Origin: Microbulbifer celer
GTDB taxonomy: Bacteria; Pseudomonadota; Gammaproteobacteria; Pseudomonadales; Cellvibrionaceae
Length of the DNA: 64,000 bases
Direction of reading: 5' to 3'
Assembly: GCF_020991125.1 (NCBI RefSeq)
Contig: NZ_CP087715.1
Location: forward strand, 2,383,501 to 2,447,500
In this document: positions 56,787 to 64,000 of the stretch, one piece after another
Layout: each line of letters opens with the position of its first letter
How positions within the stretch are numbered: the first letter of the stretch is position 1
The notes under the pieces: generated by a model
What the model was told of the DNA's origin: nothing
What the model saw: the letters and a program-made list of their open reading frames with translations, nothing else
Databases searched by the model: none
Program-made: the position numbers and the translations under genes

Positions 56787-57926
56787 TCAGCTCCCGACCC
56801 CGCGCGCCAGCTCAAATCCAATGCCCAGGGTCTGCACAGATTCATCGTAGTCGATCAGGCTTTCGCCGTAGCCATTAAAGTACTTGATGTAACCACGCAC
56901 CCGGCTTCCCATGGGAAAGCTCCAACGCAGTTCCACCGCCCCCTTGTTCTCCGAGCGCAGGTTGTTGCGCAGCATCATCGACACATTGTGCTCACCCGCG
57001 TTCATACCACCGGTGAACTCGAAATGGCCCAGGTAATATTCGATATCGGGATTGTCGTCGTCCTCGCGATCTTCCGGGATGCGGTACCAGGGCTTCAGCG
57101 CAAAGTAGTACTGGTCCTTCTCGAACACAAAATTGGCGTAGATTCGGTTCCAGCTCCGGGATAGCGGCTCACTGCGGCCGTTGGATTGATGATTGAACGC
57201 CACCTGATTGGCCACGTTCTGCCAGCCGAACGGAGACCAGTCGTTGAGCCAGGTCATGATCAACTCCGGCTCGTGGTTGGTTTCTCGAAAGGGCGAGGAA
57301 TTATCGGAATTGTATGCTTGCCAGAAAGAGCGGTTGGTATAGGCGACACTCATAAAGGATGCCTTGCCGAGGAAGCCGCGCCAGATGGGGACCTGCACAG
57401 AAAGCTGGAACTGCACTTCGATGGAATCCAGATCGACCTGATCGTCGACGTCGTAATCCTCCAGCCCCCCTTTATTGGGTGAGGGATTATAGGTCACGGG
57501 AAGCAGGTAATTGGTTTTGTGCGACGCCAGGGTAAATGGATTGTTGGCGGCCTCGCGGATCGCCTGGGTACGTTCACTGACCAGCGTATCCTGTGGGGAC
57601 TCGGGGTCCGGCGCGGTGGCAAATGCCGGCGTCTCCTGCTGGGCTTCAGGCCCGCGAATCTCCTGCAGCTGACAGTGGATGCGCATTTCTTCCAGAGTGA
57701 TGTCCGCCGGTGCAGTCAACATCTGTTCTCGCAGGCAATTCTGCTGTCGCTGTTCCTCACTACGCAGACGGTCATCCATCGACTCGGCCTGCTGGGCGGG
57801 ATCCGGCTCCACAGGTTCGGACACATCCGCGGATGCCACCGCGACGTCGGTAAGCCCAAAGCAGCAGATAAATAACAGGGAAGTCAGGGAATCAGGTCGA
57901 GAAAGGCGATTCAGACTAAACAACAC
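56787..57926 (-). CDS. pldA: Outer-membrane phospholipase A
   Basis: The GTG at 57926, or the adjacent TTG at 57923, follows a GGAG and yields a signal peptide ending near VAVASA; an ATG at 57962 is also in frame but has no ribosome site. A charged periplasmic segment with a Cys pair (QQNCLREQM, IHCQLQEIRG) precedes the 12-stranded barrel. The catalytic H-x-S...N is in FNHQSNGRSEPLSRSWNRIY. PldA hydrolyses mislocalised phospholipids in the outer leaflet as a Ca2+-dependent dimer. The C-terminal barrel strand ends IGFELARGVGS. Confidence 0.92.
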   Translation of the reverse strand: MLFSLNRLSRPDSLTSLLFICCFGLTDVAVASADVSEPVEPDPAQQAESMDDRLRSEEQRQQNCLREQMLTAPADITLEEMRIHCQLQEIRGPEAQQETPAFATAPDPESPQDTLVSERTQAIREAANNPFTLASHKTNYLLPVTYNPSPNKGGLEDYDVDDQVDLDSIEVQFQLSVQVPIWRGFLGKASFMSVAYTNRSFWQAYNSDNSSPFRETNHEPELIMTWLNDWSPFGWQNVANQVAFNHQSNGRSEPLSRSWNRIYANFVFEKDQYYFALKPWYRIPEDREDDDNPDIEYYLGHFEFTGGMNAGEHNVSMMLRNNLRSENKGAVELRWSFPMGSRVRGYIKYFNGYGESLIDYDESVQTLGIGFELARGVGS

Positions 57927-58021
57927 TGGCGCTCCAGAAATTATCCAAGCGCCAGTGTACACATTATGGGAGAAGGAAACGTGTGGCCGGTCGTAAAATT
58001 GGCGGGTTTAGGCTCTCATCT

Positions 58022-58816
58022 TCAAGCCAGTACACGTAGCTGGGGTGACCACTCCAGGTCCTTCAGGCGGACCTGCCACAACCGACCAGTACTGCTGGGC
58101 CAGTCATAACCGACCAGCAGCCCGCGCGGGTCCACAAAGCAGTGCGCATCGCGCTCTGCTTCATCCCCCTGATAGGAAAAGACCGCAATATCTTCCCCCA
58201 AGTCATGCACGCCCTGAATATTGGCGTCTCCGGGCATCATCGCCGCCCGTCGGTGGCTTACTCTTGGAGCCAGCAGTTTGCCACGCTGGGAGGGATCGAC
58301 GATATCCGGGGCGACAACCTCGCACCCAAACTCCATATCGCACAGGCGCAACAGCAGCGGTCCCATGAAAATCCGCATCAGCGGAAACAGGAGACGGTTG
58401 TCGCCCTCGACGATACTGCGCTGCAGCCCATTGGGGCCGGTCCACTCCGCCTCGATCGGATCCCCCATTGCCGGCCGTTTTTCCGATTGCGGTGCCAGCC
58501 GATAGTGCGCATTGACTTCATCCACCTCATCCCGCCAGGTCACACGGGACTCGGTAACCAGGCCGGTATCCATCAATGCCCGAACCTCAATGCCGTTGCC
58601 CTGCTCGCCTACATGCCGGCGGCTGACCAGCAACTGCTGTCCCGATGCATTACGGCCCAATTGCCAATCATCCTGAACCGGCATGATGCGACCATCACAA
58701 CTATACTGATAGCGCCCCTGCGCCAGGGTAGCTGTCATTCGCATAAGATTTTCGTCCATGATCACTCTTGATGCAGTCAATGAATCCGGAGGCGTGTTCG
58801 CACAATATTGATGCAT
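58022..58816 (-). CDS. Hypothetical protein, 264 residues
   Basis: ATG 58816 is supported by GGAGGGG eight to ten nt upstream. The protein is soluble, beta-rich and has no signal peptide or TM segment (RYQYSCDGRIMPVQDDWQLG, LVTESRVTWRDEVDEVNAHY, CFVDPRGLLVGYDWPS). It may be a lipocalin-like or sugar-binding beta-barrel; no family is recognised. It lies 95 nt upstream of pldA on the same strand and could be co-transcribed. Confidence 0.7.
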   Translation of the reverse strand: MHQYCANTPPDSLTASRVIMDENLMRMTATLAQGRYQYSCDGRIMPVQDDWQLGRNASGQQLLVSRRHVGEQGNGIEVRALMDTGLVTESRVTWRDEVDEVNAHYRLAPQSEKRPAMGDPIEAEWTGPNGLQRSIVEGDNRLLFPLMRIFMGPLLLRLCDMEFGCEVVAPDIVDPSQRGKLLAPRVSHRRAAMMPGDANIQGVHDLGEDIAVFSYQGDEAERDAHCFVDPRGLLVGYDWPSSTGRLWQVRLKDLEWSPQLRVLA

Positions 58817-58850
58817 AAAAAATCCCCTCCAACCTGTAAAAAGTATTGCA

Positions 58851-58880
58851 CAAGCCCCGGGCTTTGCCGGGGTTTTGTGA
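58851..58880. terminator. Possible terminator hairpin
   Basis: CCCCGG and CCGGGG pair around GCTTTG near 58856-58873. Flanking T-runs are short on both sides. It lies between the GNAT gene and the hypothetical gene, both on the - strand. Confidence 0.4.
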
Positions 58881-59088
58881 ATAATTTACGATTGTTTACG
58901 CTTCAATAAGCGCCCCGCGACCGCAACGAGAAAACAGCTTTTGAGTTCCGATAGTTACATAGCCGAGGCGGGAAGGCGGGAAGAGCTGAGGATATTAGCC
59001 GACAGTGAATGCCGGCCTATTGAAAACAGTCGGGAAAGAACAGTTGGTAAACGGATTTCAGGAATGCAAGAAAGCTGCTTGAGGATAG

Positions 59089-59580
59089 TTACAGATAGCG
59101 CTGCCAGAACTCTGCCTGGCCAAAAGACTCGTCCAGCGCATAGGGTTTGAAACCCACTTTGCGGTACGCCGCCTGTGCCGGCAGGTTTTTCTCCAGCACT
59201 TCCAGCGTGATCTTACAGCACCCGCGCGCACGCGCTTCCTCCACGACCTTTTCAAACATTGCAGTACAGATTCCGCCCCCGCGGGCAGACTCGCTCACCA
59301 CCACATCATGAATATTCACCAGGGGCTTGCACATGAATGTGGAGAACCCCATAAAGCAGTTCACGAGCCCCGCCGGCTTCCCGTTTCTATAGGCAAGAAC
59401 CGTAAACGCACCGGGGAACTCCGCGAGCTTGTTAGCCAACTCCTGCCTGCAGCGCTCATTCAGCGGCTCGCCACCGCCGAATGGGTCTTGTGCGTATTCG
59501 TCCATCAAAGTTACAAGATCCGCGGCATCGGACGGATCACGATAGTCGGCAATGGTCAGCTCTAGCGTATCAGTACTCAA
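59089..59580 (-). CDS. GNAT-family N-acetyltransferase
   Basis: A 163-residue acetyltransferase. The acetyl-CoA loop is SESARGGGICTAMFEKVVEE, preceded by the strand NIHDVVV and followed by KITLEVLEKNLPAQAAYRKV with the GF motif. The substrate is unknown; small amines or protein N-termini are possible. It begins 42 nt after the basic 66-residue protein gene on the same strand. Confidence 0.9.
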   Translation of the reverse strand: MSTDTLELTIADYRDPSDAADLVTLMDEYAQDPFGGGEPLNERCRQELANKLAEFPGAFTVLAYRNGKPAGLVNCFMGFSTFMCKPLVNIHDVVVSESARGGGICTAMFEKVVEEARARGCCKITLEVLEKNLPAQAAYRKVGFKPYALDESFGQAEFWQRYL

Positions 59581-59622
59581 ATTAACTCCTGGAAGAATGA
59601 TTGTTTTGTTATATCGTCAGGC

Positions 59623-59823
59623 TCACTCATTCTCGCCCGCAGTGTTATTGTCTGGAGGGCTCGGCTGTTTGTCATTATCCGCGAGCATAAACTTGCGGCG
59701 ATAGTTCCGTACCCGCACTCTCTGTGCCAGCAACCAGCGCACTTTCTTGCGTCTTCTTACCAGGGTTGTATCGTGCTTGTTCAGTCGGCGAGGTCGACGC
59801 ACCTTTCTATTGCGCACAGCCAT
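59623..59823 (-). CDS. Small basic protein, 66 residues
   Basis: ATG 59823 follows AAGGGGG. The first 45 residues are strongly Arg/Lys-rich (VRNRKVRRPRRLNKHDTTLV, then RRRKKVRW); the tail is acidic and Pro/Asn-rich. The size and charge suggest nucleic-acid binding. No family is recognised. It is divergent from the carbonic anhydrase gene and 42 nt before the GNAT gene. Confidence 0.6.
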   Translation of the reverse strand: MAVRNRKVRRPRRLNKHDTTLVRRRKKVRWLLAQRVRVRNYRRKFMLADNDKQPSPPDNNTAGENE

Positions 59824-59983
59824 AACCCCCTTCCCGTTTTGTGATTGATGGCTGCAGGTTAGCAGAAGCGACGGACCCGGCGCCATCCCACGGGGTCGTG
59901 ACCATTCCGAATCGCAGCCAGTTGGCGGCTTCGGGTAAAAAACGATATTCTGCGCATCCCTTTCAATAACCGGAAGCAGTGCC

Positions 59984-60643
59984 TTGTCCCAACTCGAGAA
60001 CCTTCTGCAAAAGAACCGCGAGTGGTCCGAAGCTACCCGCAAAGAAAAGCCGGATTTCTTCCTCAAGCTTTCCGAGCAGCAATCTCCTGAATACCTGTGG
60101 ATTGGATGTGCAGACAGCCGCGTACCCGCGAACCAGATTGTCGACCTGCTGCCAGGCGAACTGTTTGTTCACCGCAACGTGGCCAACGTTGTCGTTCCTT
60201 CCGATCTCAACTGCCTGTCGGTAGTCCAGTACGCGGTGGAGGTTCTGAAGGTCAAGCACATCATGGTGGTGGGCCATTACGGCTGTGGCGGTGTGCGCGC
60301 CGCCCTGGAGGATGCCCGGCTTGGACTGATTGAAAGCTGGCTGCGCCATATCAAGGATGTGCGCGACAAGCATCACACCCTGATCGAGCGGTTTCCGGAG
60401 GAAGAGCGCGTAGACCTGCTGTGCGAACTGAACGTATTGGAGCAGGTGGTCCACGTATGCCAGACCAGTCCGGTACGCGATGCCTGGGAAAATGGCCAGG
60501 ACCTGTCGGTACACGGTTGGCTCTACGGCCTCAGCAACGGCCTGGTAAACGACCTGCAGGTGACCATTGAGAGCACCGAGCAGCTCAATGACATGTATCA
60601 CCGCGCCCTCACCAGTATCGCCGAGCGGGGCGAAGCGCGCTGA
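59984..60643 (+). CDS. can: Beta-class carbonic anhydrase
   Basis: A 219-residue zinc enzyme starting at TTG 59984 with GGAAG upstream. Zinc ligands are Cys42 and Asp44 (IGCADSRVP), His98 and Cys101 (GHYGCGGV). It interconverts CO2 and bicarbonate in the cytoplasm for anabolic carboxylations. The length and sequence match E. coli Can. It is followed by the rubredoxin fusion gene after 160 nt. Confidence 0.95.
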   Translation: MSQLENLLQKNREWSEATRKEKPDFFLKLSEQQSPEYLWIGCADSRVPANQIVDLLPGELFVHRNVANVVVPSDLNCLSVVQYAVEVLKVKHIMVVGHYGCGGVRAALEDARLGLIESWLRHIKDVRDKHHTLIERFPEEERVDLLCELNVLEQVVHVCQTSPVRDAWENGQDLSVHGWLYGLSNGLVNDLQVTIESTEQLNDMYHRALTSIAERGEAR

Positions 60644-60803
60644 CCCTGGGTTAACTATCTGCAGGTCGGCAATCGCCCGGCGTTAACTTTAGTGGCGTTT
60701 TTCCCTACACTCCCCTCTTCCACACGGGTGATCCATGACTGGCTCACCTCGTGTGTTCACAAATTTATTTCCGTTCGAATTGATGCTGTAACCAGGGGTA
60801 TCC

Positions 60804-62486
60804 ATGTCCGACTTCCGCGTTTGGGAATGCCAGATCTGTGGCTGGGTGTACGATGAAGCCAAAGGCTCACCCGATGACGGTATTCCGCCCGGCACGCGCT
60901 GGGAGGATATCCCCGATGACTGGAGCTGCCCGGAGTGCGGCGCCAGCAAAGATGAGTTTTCCATGGTGGCAGTCACTGCTGAGACTTCCAGCGCACAGCC
61001 CTCTCCTGGCCAGTCGCCCGCGCATTCGCCCGCCCGTACCACCACTACCGCCGCGGATGATACCAATACGTCCAGCGCAAGCACCGCCCACCGTATCTGG
61101 GAGTGCATGGTATGCGGCTGGGTCTACGACGAGGCCAAAGGCGCACCGGAAGAAGGTATCCCGGCAGGAACGCGCTGGGAAGACATCCCTGACGACTGGA
61201 CCTGTCCCGAGTGCGGGGTCAGCAAGGAAGAGTTCGACATGGTGCTGGTCAGCAAACCGGCTGAGGACCCCGCAGACGGCGCCGCCGCAAGTCCGGCATC
61301 AGCGGCGCTTCGGGATGATCTGGCTCCACTGGTGATCATTGGTACCGGCCTCGCCGGTTACCACCTGGCGAAGGAATTCCGCAAGCTGGACCAGACAACC
61401 CCGGTCACCCTGATTACCGCTGACAATGGCACAAGCTATTCCAAGCCCCTGCTCTCTGCGTCACTCGCCCACGGCAAGACGCCGGCCCAACTGGCCAGCA
61501 GCAGCGCGGAGACAGTGGCGGCAGAGCTGAATGTGGACATTCTCACCCACACTCAGGTTACCGAAATCCACCGCACACAACAGACCGTGGGGCTGGTATC
61601 CCATAGCGGCAGCATCCGCGCCGAACTGCGCTATTCGCGGCTGGTATTCGCCACCGGTGCCAGCTGCAGCGCCTTGCCCGCTATCGAAGGTGACGGCCAC
61701 ACCAACCTGTTCCGCATCAACAGCCTGGATGATTACGGCCGCTTCCGCACCGCGCTGGCCAACCGCAAGCGCGTACTGTTGATCGGCGCCGGGCTGATCG
61801 GCTGCGAGTTCGCCAACGACCTGATCCAGGCGGGCTACGAGGTCGACGTGGTCGATGTACAGCCCTGGCCACTGGCGACACTGCTGCCGGAAGCGGCCGG
61901 GCGCGATATCCAGCGCGCACTGGAAGCCGCTGGCGCGCGATTCCACTTCGGTAGCGGAGTCAGCCGATTGGTGCGCAAAGGGCGTGGAGTCGTGGCGCAA
62001 CTGCAGGACGGCCGCAAAATTGAGGCCGATATCGCCCTGGCAGCCCTCGGCCTCACCCCCAATACCGGCCTGGCGGCGGCAGCCGGGCTGACCGTCAATC
62101 GCGGTATTGTTACCGACCGCGCACTGCGCACCAGTGACTCGAATATCTTCGCGCTCGGCGATTGTGCAGAGGTAGACGGCCACAATCTCTACTTTGTCGC
62201 CCCGCTCACCCAGAGCGCGCGCGCCCTGGCACAAACCCTCAGTGGCACCGATACCGCGGTGCACTATGGCTGCCTGCCAGTTGCCGTCAAAACCACCCTG
62301 CGTCCCACCACCGTGTGCCCACCGCCGGCCGACAGTGAGGGCCAGTGGCAGGTTCGGGAACACCCGGATGGCGTCTCCGCCCGCTTCCATGGGCCCGATG
62401 GCCAGTTGCTGGGGTTTGCTCTGACCGGCAACGCCATCACCGAACGGGATCAGCTGGTCAGCGCGTGTCGCCCCCTGATGGATTAA
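60804..62486 (+). CDS. Tandem rubredoxin fused to FAD-dependent rubredoxin reductase
   Basis: A 560-residue three-part protein. Rubredoxin 1 is about residues 4-56 (Cys 9, 12, 42, 45) and rubredoxin 2 about 97-148 (Cys 101, 104, 134, 137), joined by a Ser/Thr/Pro/Ala-rich linker. From 175 a pyridine-nucleotide-disulfide-type FAD protein follows, with FAD loop [17 protein letters not shown] loop [15 protein letters not shown] and [11 protein letters not shown]. It can move electrons from NAD(P)H through FAD to rubredoxin, as AlkT/AlkG do for alkane hydroxylase or in oxidative-stress pathways. No alkB or rubrerythrin gene is nearby, so the electron acceptor is unknown. Confidence 0.92.
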   Translation: MSDFRVWECQICGWVYDEAKGSPDDGIPPGTRWEDIPDDWSCPECGASKDEFSMVAVTAETSSAQPSPGQSPAHSPARTTTTAADDTNTSSASTAHRIWECMVCGWVYDEAKGAPEEGIPAGTRWEDIPDDWTCPECGVSKEEFDMVLVSKPAEDPADGAAASPASAALRDDLAPLVIIGTGLAGYHLAKEFRKLDQTTPVTLITADNGTSYSKPLLSASLAHGKTPAQLASSSAETVAAELNVDILTHTQVTEIHRTQQTVGLVSHSGSIRAELRYSRLVFATGASCSALPAIEGDGHTNLFRINSLDDYGRFRTALANRKRVLLIGAGLIGCEFANDLIQAGYEVDVVDVQPWPLATLLPEAAGRDIQRALEAAGARFHFGSGVSRLVRKGRGVVAQLQDGRKIEADIALAALGLTPNTGLAAAAGLTVNRGIVTDRALRTSDSNIFALGDCAEVDGHNLYFVAPLTQSARALAQTLSGTDTAVHYGCLPVAVKTTLRPTTVCPPPADSEGQWQVREHPDGVSARFHGPDGQLLGFALTGNAITERDQLVSACRPLMD

Positions 62487-62562
62487 AGAAAACCACGCAA
62501 ACAGGCCGCTTTTCCCGTAGAATGGCGGCCAGCACATTTTTTGAACAGATTTTGATCGAAGT

Positions 62563-63099
62563 ATGACGGTATCTACCAACCCCGCCACCGCCACTGAAAC
62601 CACCCCGGAAGGACAGACACCCGCCGAGCGCGCCCGCGCCCTGCGCGACACCTTGGGCCAGTTCACCACGGGCGTCACAGTAGTGACCACCGTCGACAGC
62701 AGCGGTGAGCCCGTGGGTATGACCGTCAACAGCTTCAATTCCGTCTCCCTCGATCCGGCCCTGATCCTCTGGAGTATCGACCGCAGCGCCCTCAGCTACA
62801 GCGCCTTCACCCAGGGTCAAGGCTTTGCGGTACACGTACTCAAGGGCGATCAACAGCACGTTTCCAACCTGTTTGCCGGTCGCGGCGCCGACAAGTTCGG
62901 TCAGGTCAAATGGCATACTGGCCCCGGCGGCATTCCCCAACTCGATGACTGTGCCGCGCTGTTCCACTGTCGTCGCGTCCAGAACATCGACGGCGGTGAT
63001 CACACCATCCTGCTGGGTGAGGTGGTAGAGTTCTCTGCCACAGGCGGTGACCCACTGGTCTTCCATTGCGGTCGCTATCGCGCGCTCGCCGGGGAATAA
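62563..63099 (+). CDS. Flavin reductase family protein (FMN-binding split barrel)
   Basis: A 178-residue protein of the HpaC/flavin-reductase type. RDTLGQFTTGVTVVTTVDSS and GEPVGMTVNSFNSVSLDPAL, then FAVHVLKGDQQHVSNLFAG are the family blocks; the C-terminus has FHCGRYRAL. Such proteins reduce free FMN or FAD with NAD(P)H and feed two-component monooxygenases. No monooxygenase is adjacent. A Thr/Glu/Pro-rich N-terminal leader of about 25 residues is present. It lies 76 nt after the rubredoxin fusion gene, on the same strand. Confidence 0.9.
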   Translation: MTVSTNPATATETTPEGQTPAERARALRDTLGQFTTGVTVVTTVDSSGEPVGMTVNSFNSVSLDPALILWSIDRSALSYSAFTQGQGFAVHVLKGDQQHVSNLFAGRGADKFGQVKWHTGPGGIPQLDDCAALFHCRRVQNIDGGDHTILLGEVVEFSATGGDPLVFHCGRYRALAGE

Positions 63100-63229
63100 A
63101 ACATCCGTGGCGCAGGATTCCCCTCTGCCAAAAATTCTGGCCACCTTGTAACCTGAGCGTCATACTTCAGGTACACGCTAGGGACCTCCAGCTTCAGGCT
63201 GGTTCGGGTTCCAATCTGGTGATGTCACT

Positions 63230-64000
63230 ATGCAAGATGCCGACACCCTGTTCTGTTTTGCCCACCGGGGTTACCCCAAGCGCGCTACAGAAAACACGCT
63301 GCAGGCCATTACCCACGCCCTCGAATTTGATATCGACGGGGTCGAGATCGATGTGTGGAATGTGGGCGGCGAGCTGATCGTCAAACACGACCGCCGCCTG
63401 GGCCGCCTGTTGGCCGGTCAGGAGCTGCTCACCGACCTCTCCCCCGCCGAAGTGCGCAAGCGGCTGCTGCCCGGCGGCGAACAGGTGCCGACCCTGTACG
63501 AGGTACTGGAGCTGGTGGGCAACCATGTGCAGCTCAATATCGAACTCAAGGGCCCCAATTGCGCCGAGTTGGCCACCCGCGTGCTGGAATCCTACGTGCG
63601 CGACAACAATGCCACCTTTGAACAGTACCTGTTCTCATCGTTCGATCACCGCCAGGTGTACGAGTGCCTGCAACGCCTGCCTCAGGTGCGCCGCGGTGCT
63701 CTGGTGGATGGGGTCCCCCTGGATCTGGCCGCACTGGGCGAACCGCTCAAGGCCTACTCCATTCATCACAGCCTCAATTTCGTGTGCCCGGAAATCATTG
63801 CCGACGCCCGCCAGCGCGGGTTCAAAAACTATGTGTTTACCGTCAATCACCGCCACGACCTGGAGCTGGTTGCGGCCATGGGGGCGGACGGGGTTTTTAC
63901 CGACGAGCCGCAACTGATCATGGATTACAACCAGTCGCGAACTGCGGAAATGATGCTAGAGCAATTGGCAGGCAGCGACAGTAACTTTCCCCTCCCCTGA
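63230..64000 (+). CDS. Glycerophosphodiester phosphodiesterase
   Basis: A 256-residue GDPD enzyme whose TGA is the last three bases of the window. Active-site residues are His12-Arg13 (AHRGYP), Glu39 and Asp41 (GVEIDVW) and His53 (VKHDRR). It hydrolyses glycerophosphodiesters to glycerol-3-phosphate and an alcohol. There is no signal peptide, so it is the cytoplasmic UgpQ type. It follows the flavin reductase gene after 130 nt. Confidence 0.94.
   Translation: MQDADTLFCFAHRGYPKRATENTLQAITHALEFDIDGVEIDVWNVGGELIVKHDRRLGRLLAGQELLTDLSPAEVRKRLLPGGEQVPTLYEVLELVGNHVQLNIELKGPNCAELATRVLESYVRDNNATFEQYLFSSFDHRQVYECLQRLPQVRRGALVDGVPLDLAALGEPLKAYSIHHSLNFVCPEIIADARQRGFKNYVFTVNHRHDLELVAAMGADGVFTDEPQLIMDYNQSRTAEMMLEQLAGSDSNFPLP

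Noticed and set aside
63170..63229. GGTTCGGGTTCCAATC resembling a tRNA T-arm before the GDPD gene
   Set aside because: No matching acceptor stem, anticodon arm or CCA end can be folded around it.

Overview
The window looks like chromosome from a GC-rich marine gammaproteobacterium, probably Microbulbifer or a close Cellvibrionales relative. This is inferred from gene content and order: miaB-ybeZ(phoH)-ybeY-corC-lnt, ybeL divergent from leuS-lptE-holA, a GH18 chitinase, an AidB-type acyl-CoA dehydrogenase, and envelope and lipid genes. No rRNA, tRNA or CRISPR array was recognised.

Layout. 1-4.6 kb (- strand): a TonB-dependent receptor cut by the window edge, then a three-gene envelope module (retropepsin-like lipoprotein, inactive transglutaminase-7TM protein, RimK-like ATP-grasp ligase). 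4.9-12.6 kb: yqcC, a DinG-type helicase, a PlsC-like acyltransferase, an NhaC antiporter, a DUF3549 protein and a small lipoprotein. 13-24.2 kb: pgi, a slipin/NfeD pair, a Pro-rich inner-membrane protein, a two-domain acyltransferase resembling ornithine-lipid synthases with a metallophosphoesterase, an ABM/VOC divergent pair, an undescribed two-gene membrane module (coiled-coil TM protein plus VWA-like protein), and DUF1820. 24.4-38.5 kb: conserved housekeeping genes. Two intergenic gaps here (after miaB and after leuS) hold large nested inverted repeats that share a 28-nt core. 38.6-42.2 kb: chitinase, AidB-like enzyme, TPR protein.

42.4-54.1 kb is the accessory region. It holds IS3 and IS256 remnants and an 89-bp displaced piece of an rhs gene. 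Next is an orphan toxin C-terminus with its probable immunity gene, then a truncated XRE regulator, with two copies of a terminator/repeat unit bounding this segment. A Sec-exported Rhs system follows as one operon on the - strand: an FN3 protein with an N-terminal YD repeat, an Rhs N-terminal-type protein, an Rhs core protein with a 175-residue variable C-terminus, and a small membrane protein that is the likely immunity gene. Upstream lies a gene graveyard: a WYL fragment, a decarboxylase C-terminal fragment fused to a broken hemopexin-repeat gene, and an SDR pseudogene.

54.1-64 kb returns to intact genes: Orn/Lys/Arg decarboxylase, NUDIX hydrolase, outer-membrane phospholipase A, a hypothetical protein, GNAT, a basic 66-residue protein, beta-carbonic anhydrase, a tandem-rubredoxin/rubredoxin-reductase fusion, a flavin reductase and a glycerophosphodiester phosphodiesterase.

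The strongest candidate for an undescribed system is the split, Sec-exported Rhs/FN3 operon and its neighbouring orphan toxin-immunity debris. The TM coiled-coil/VWA pair and the nested palindromic intergenic elements come next.
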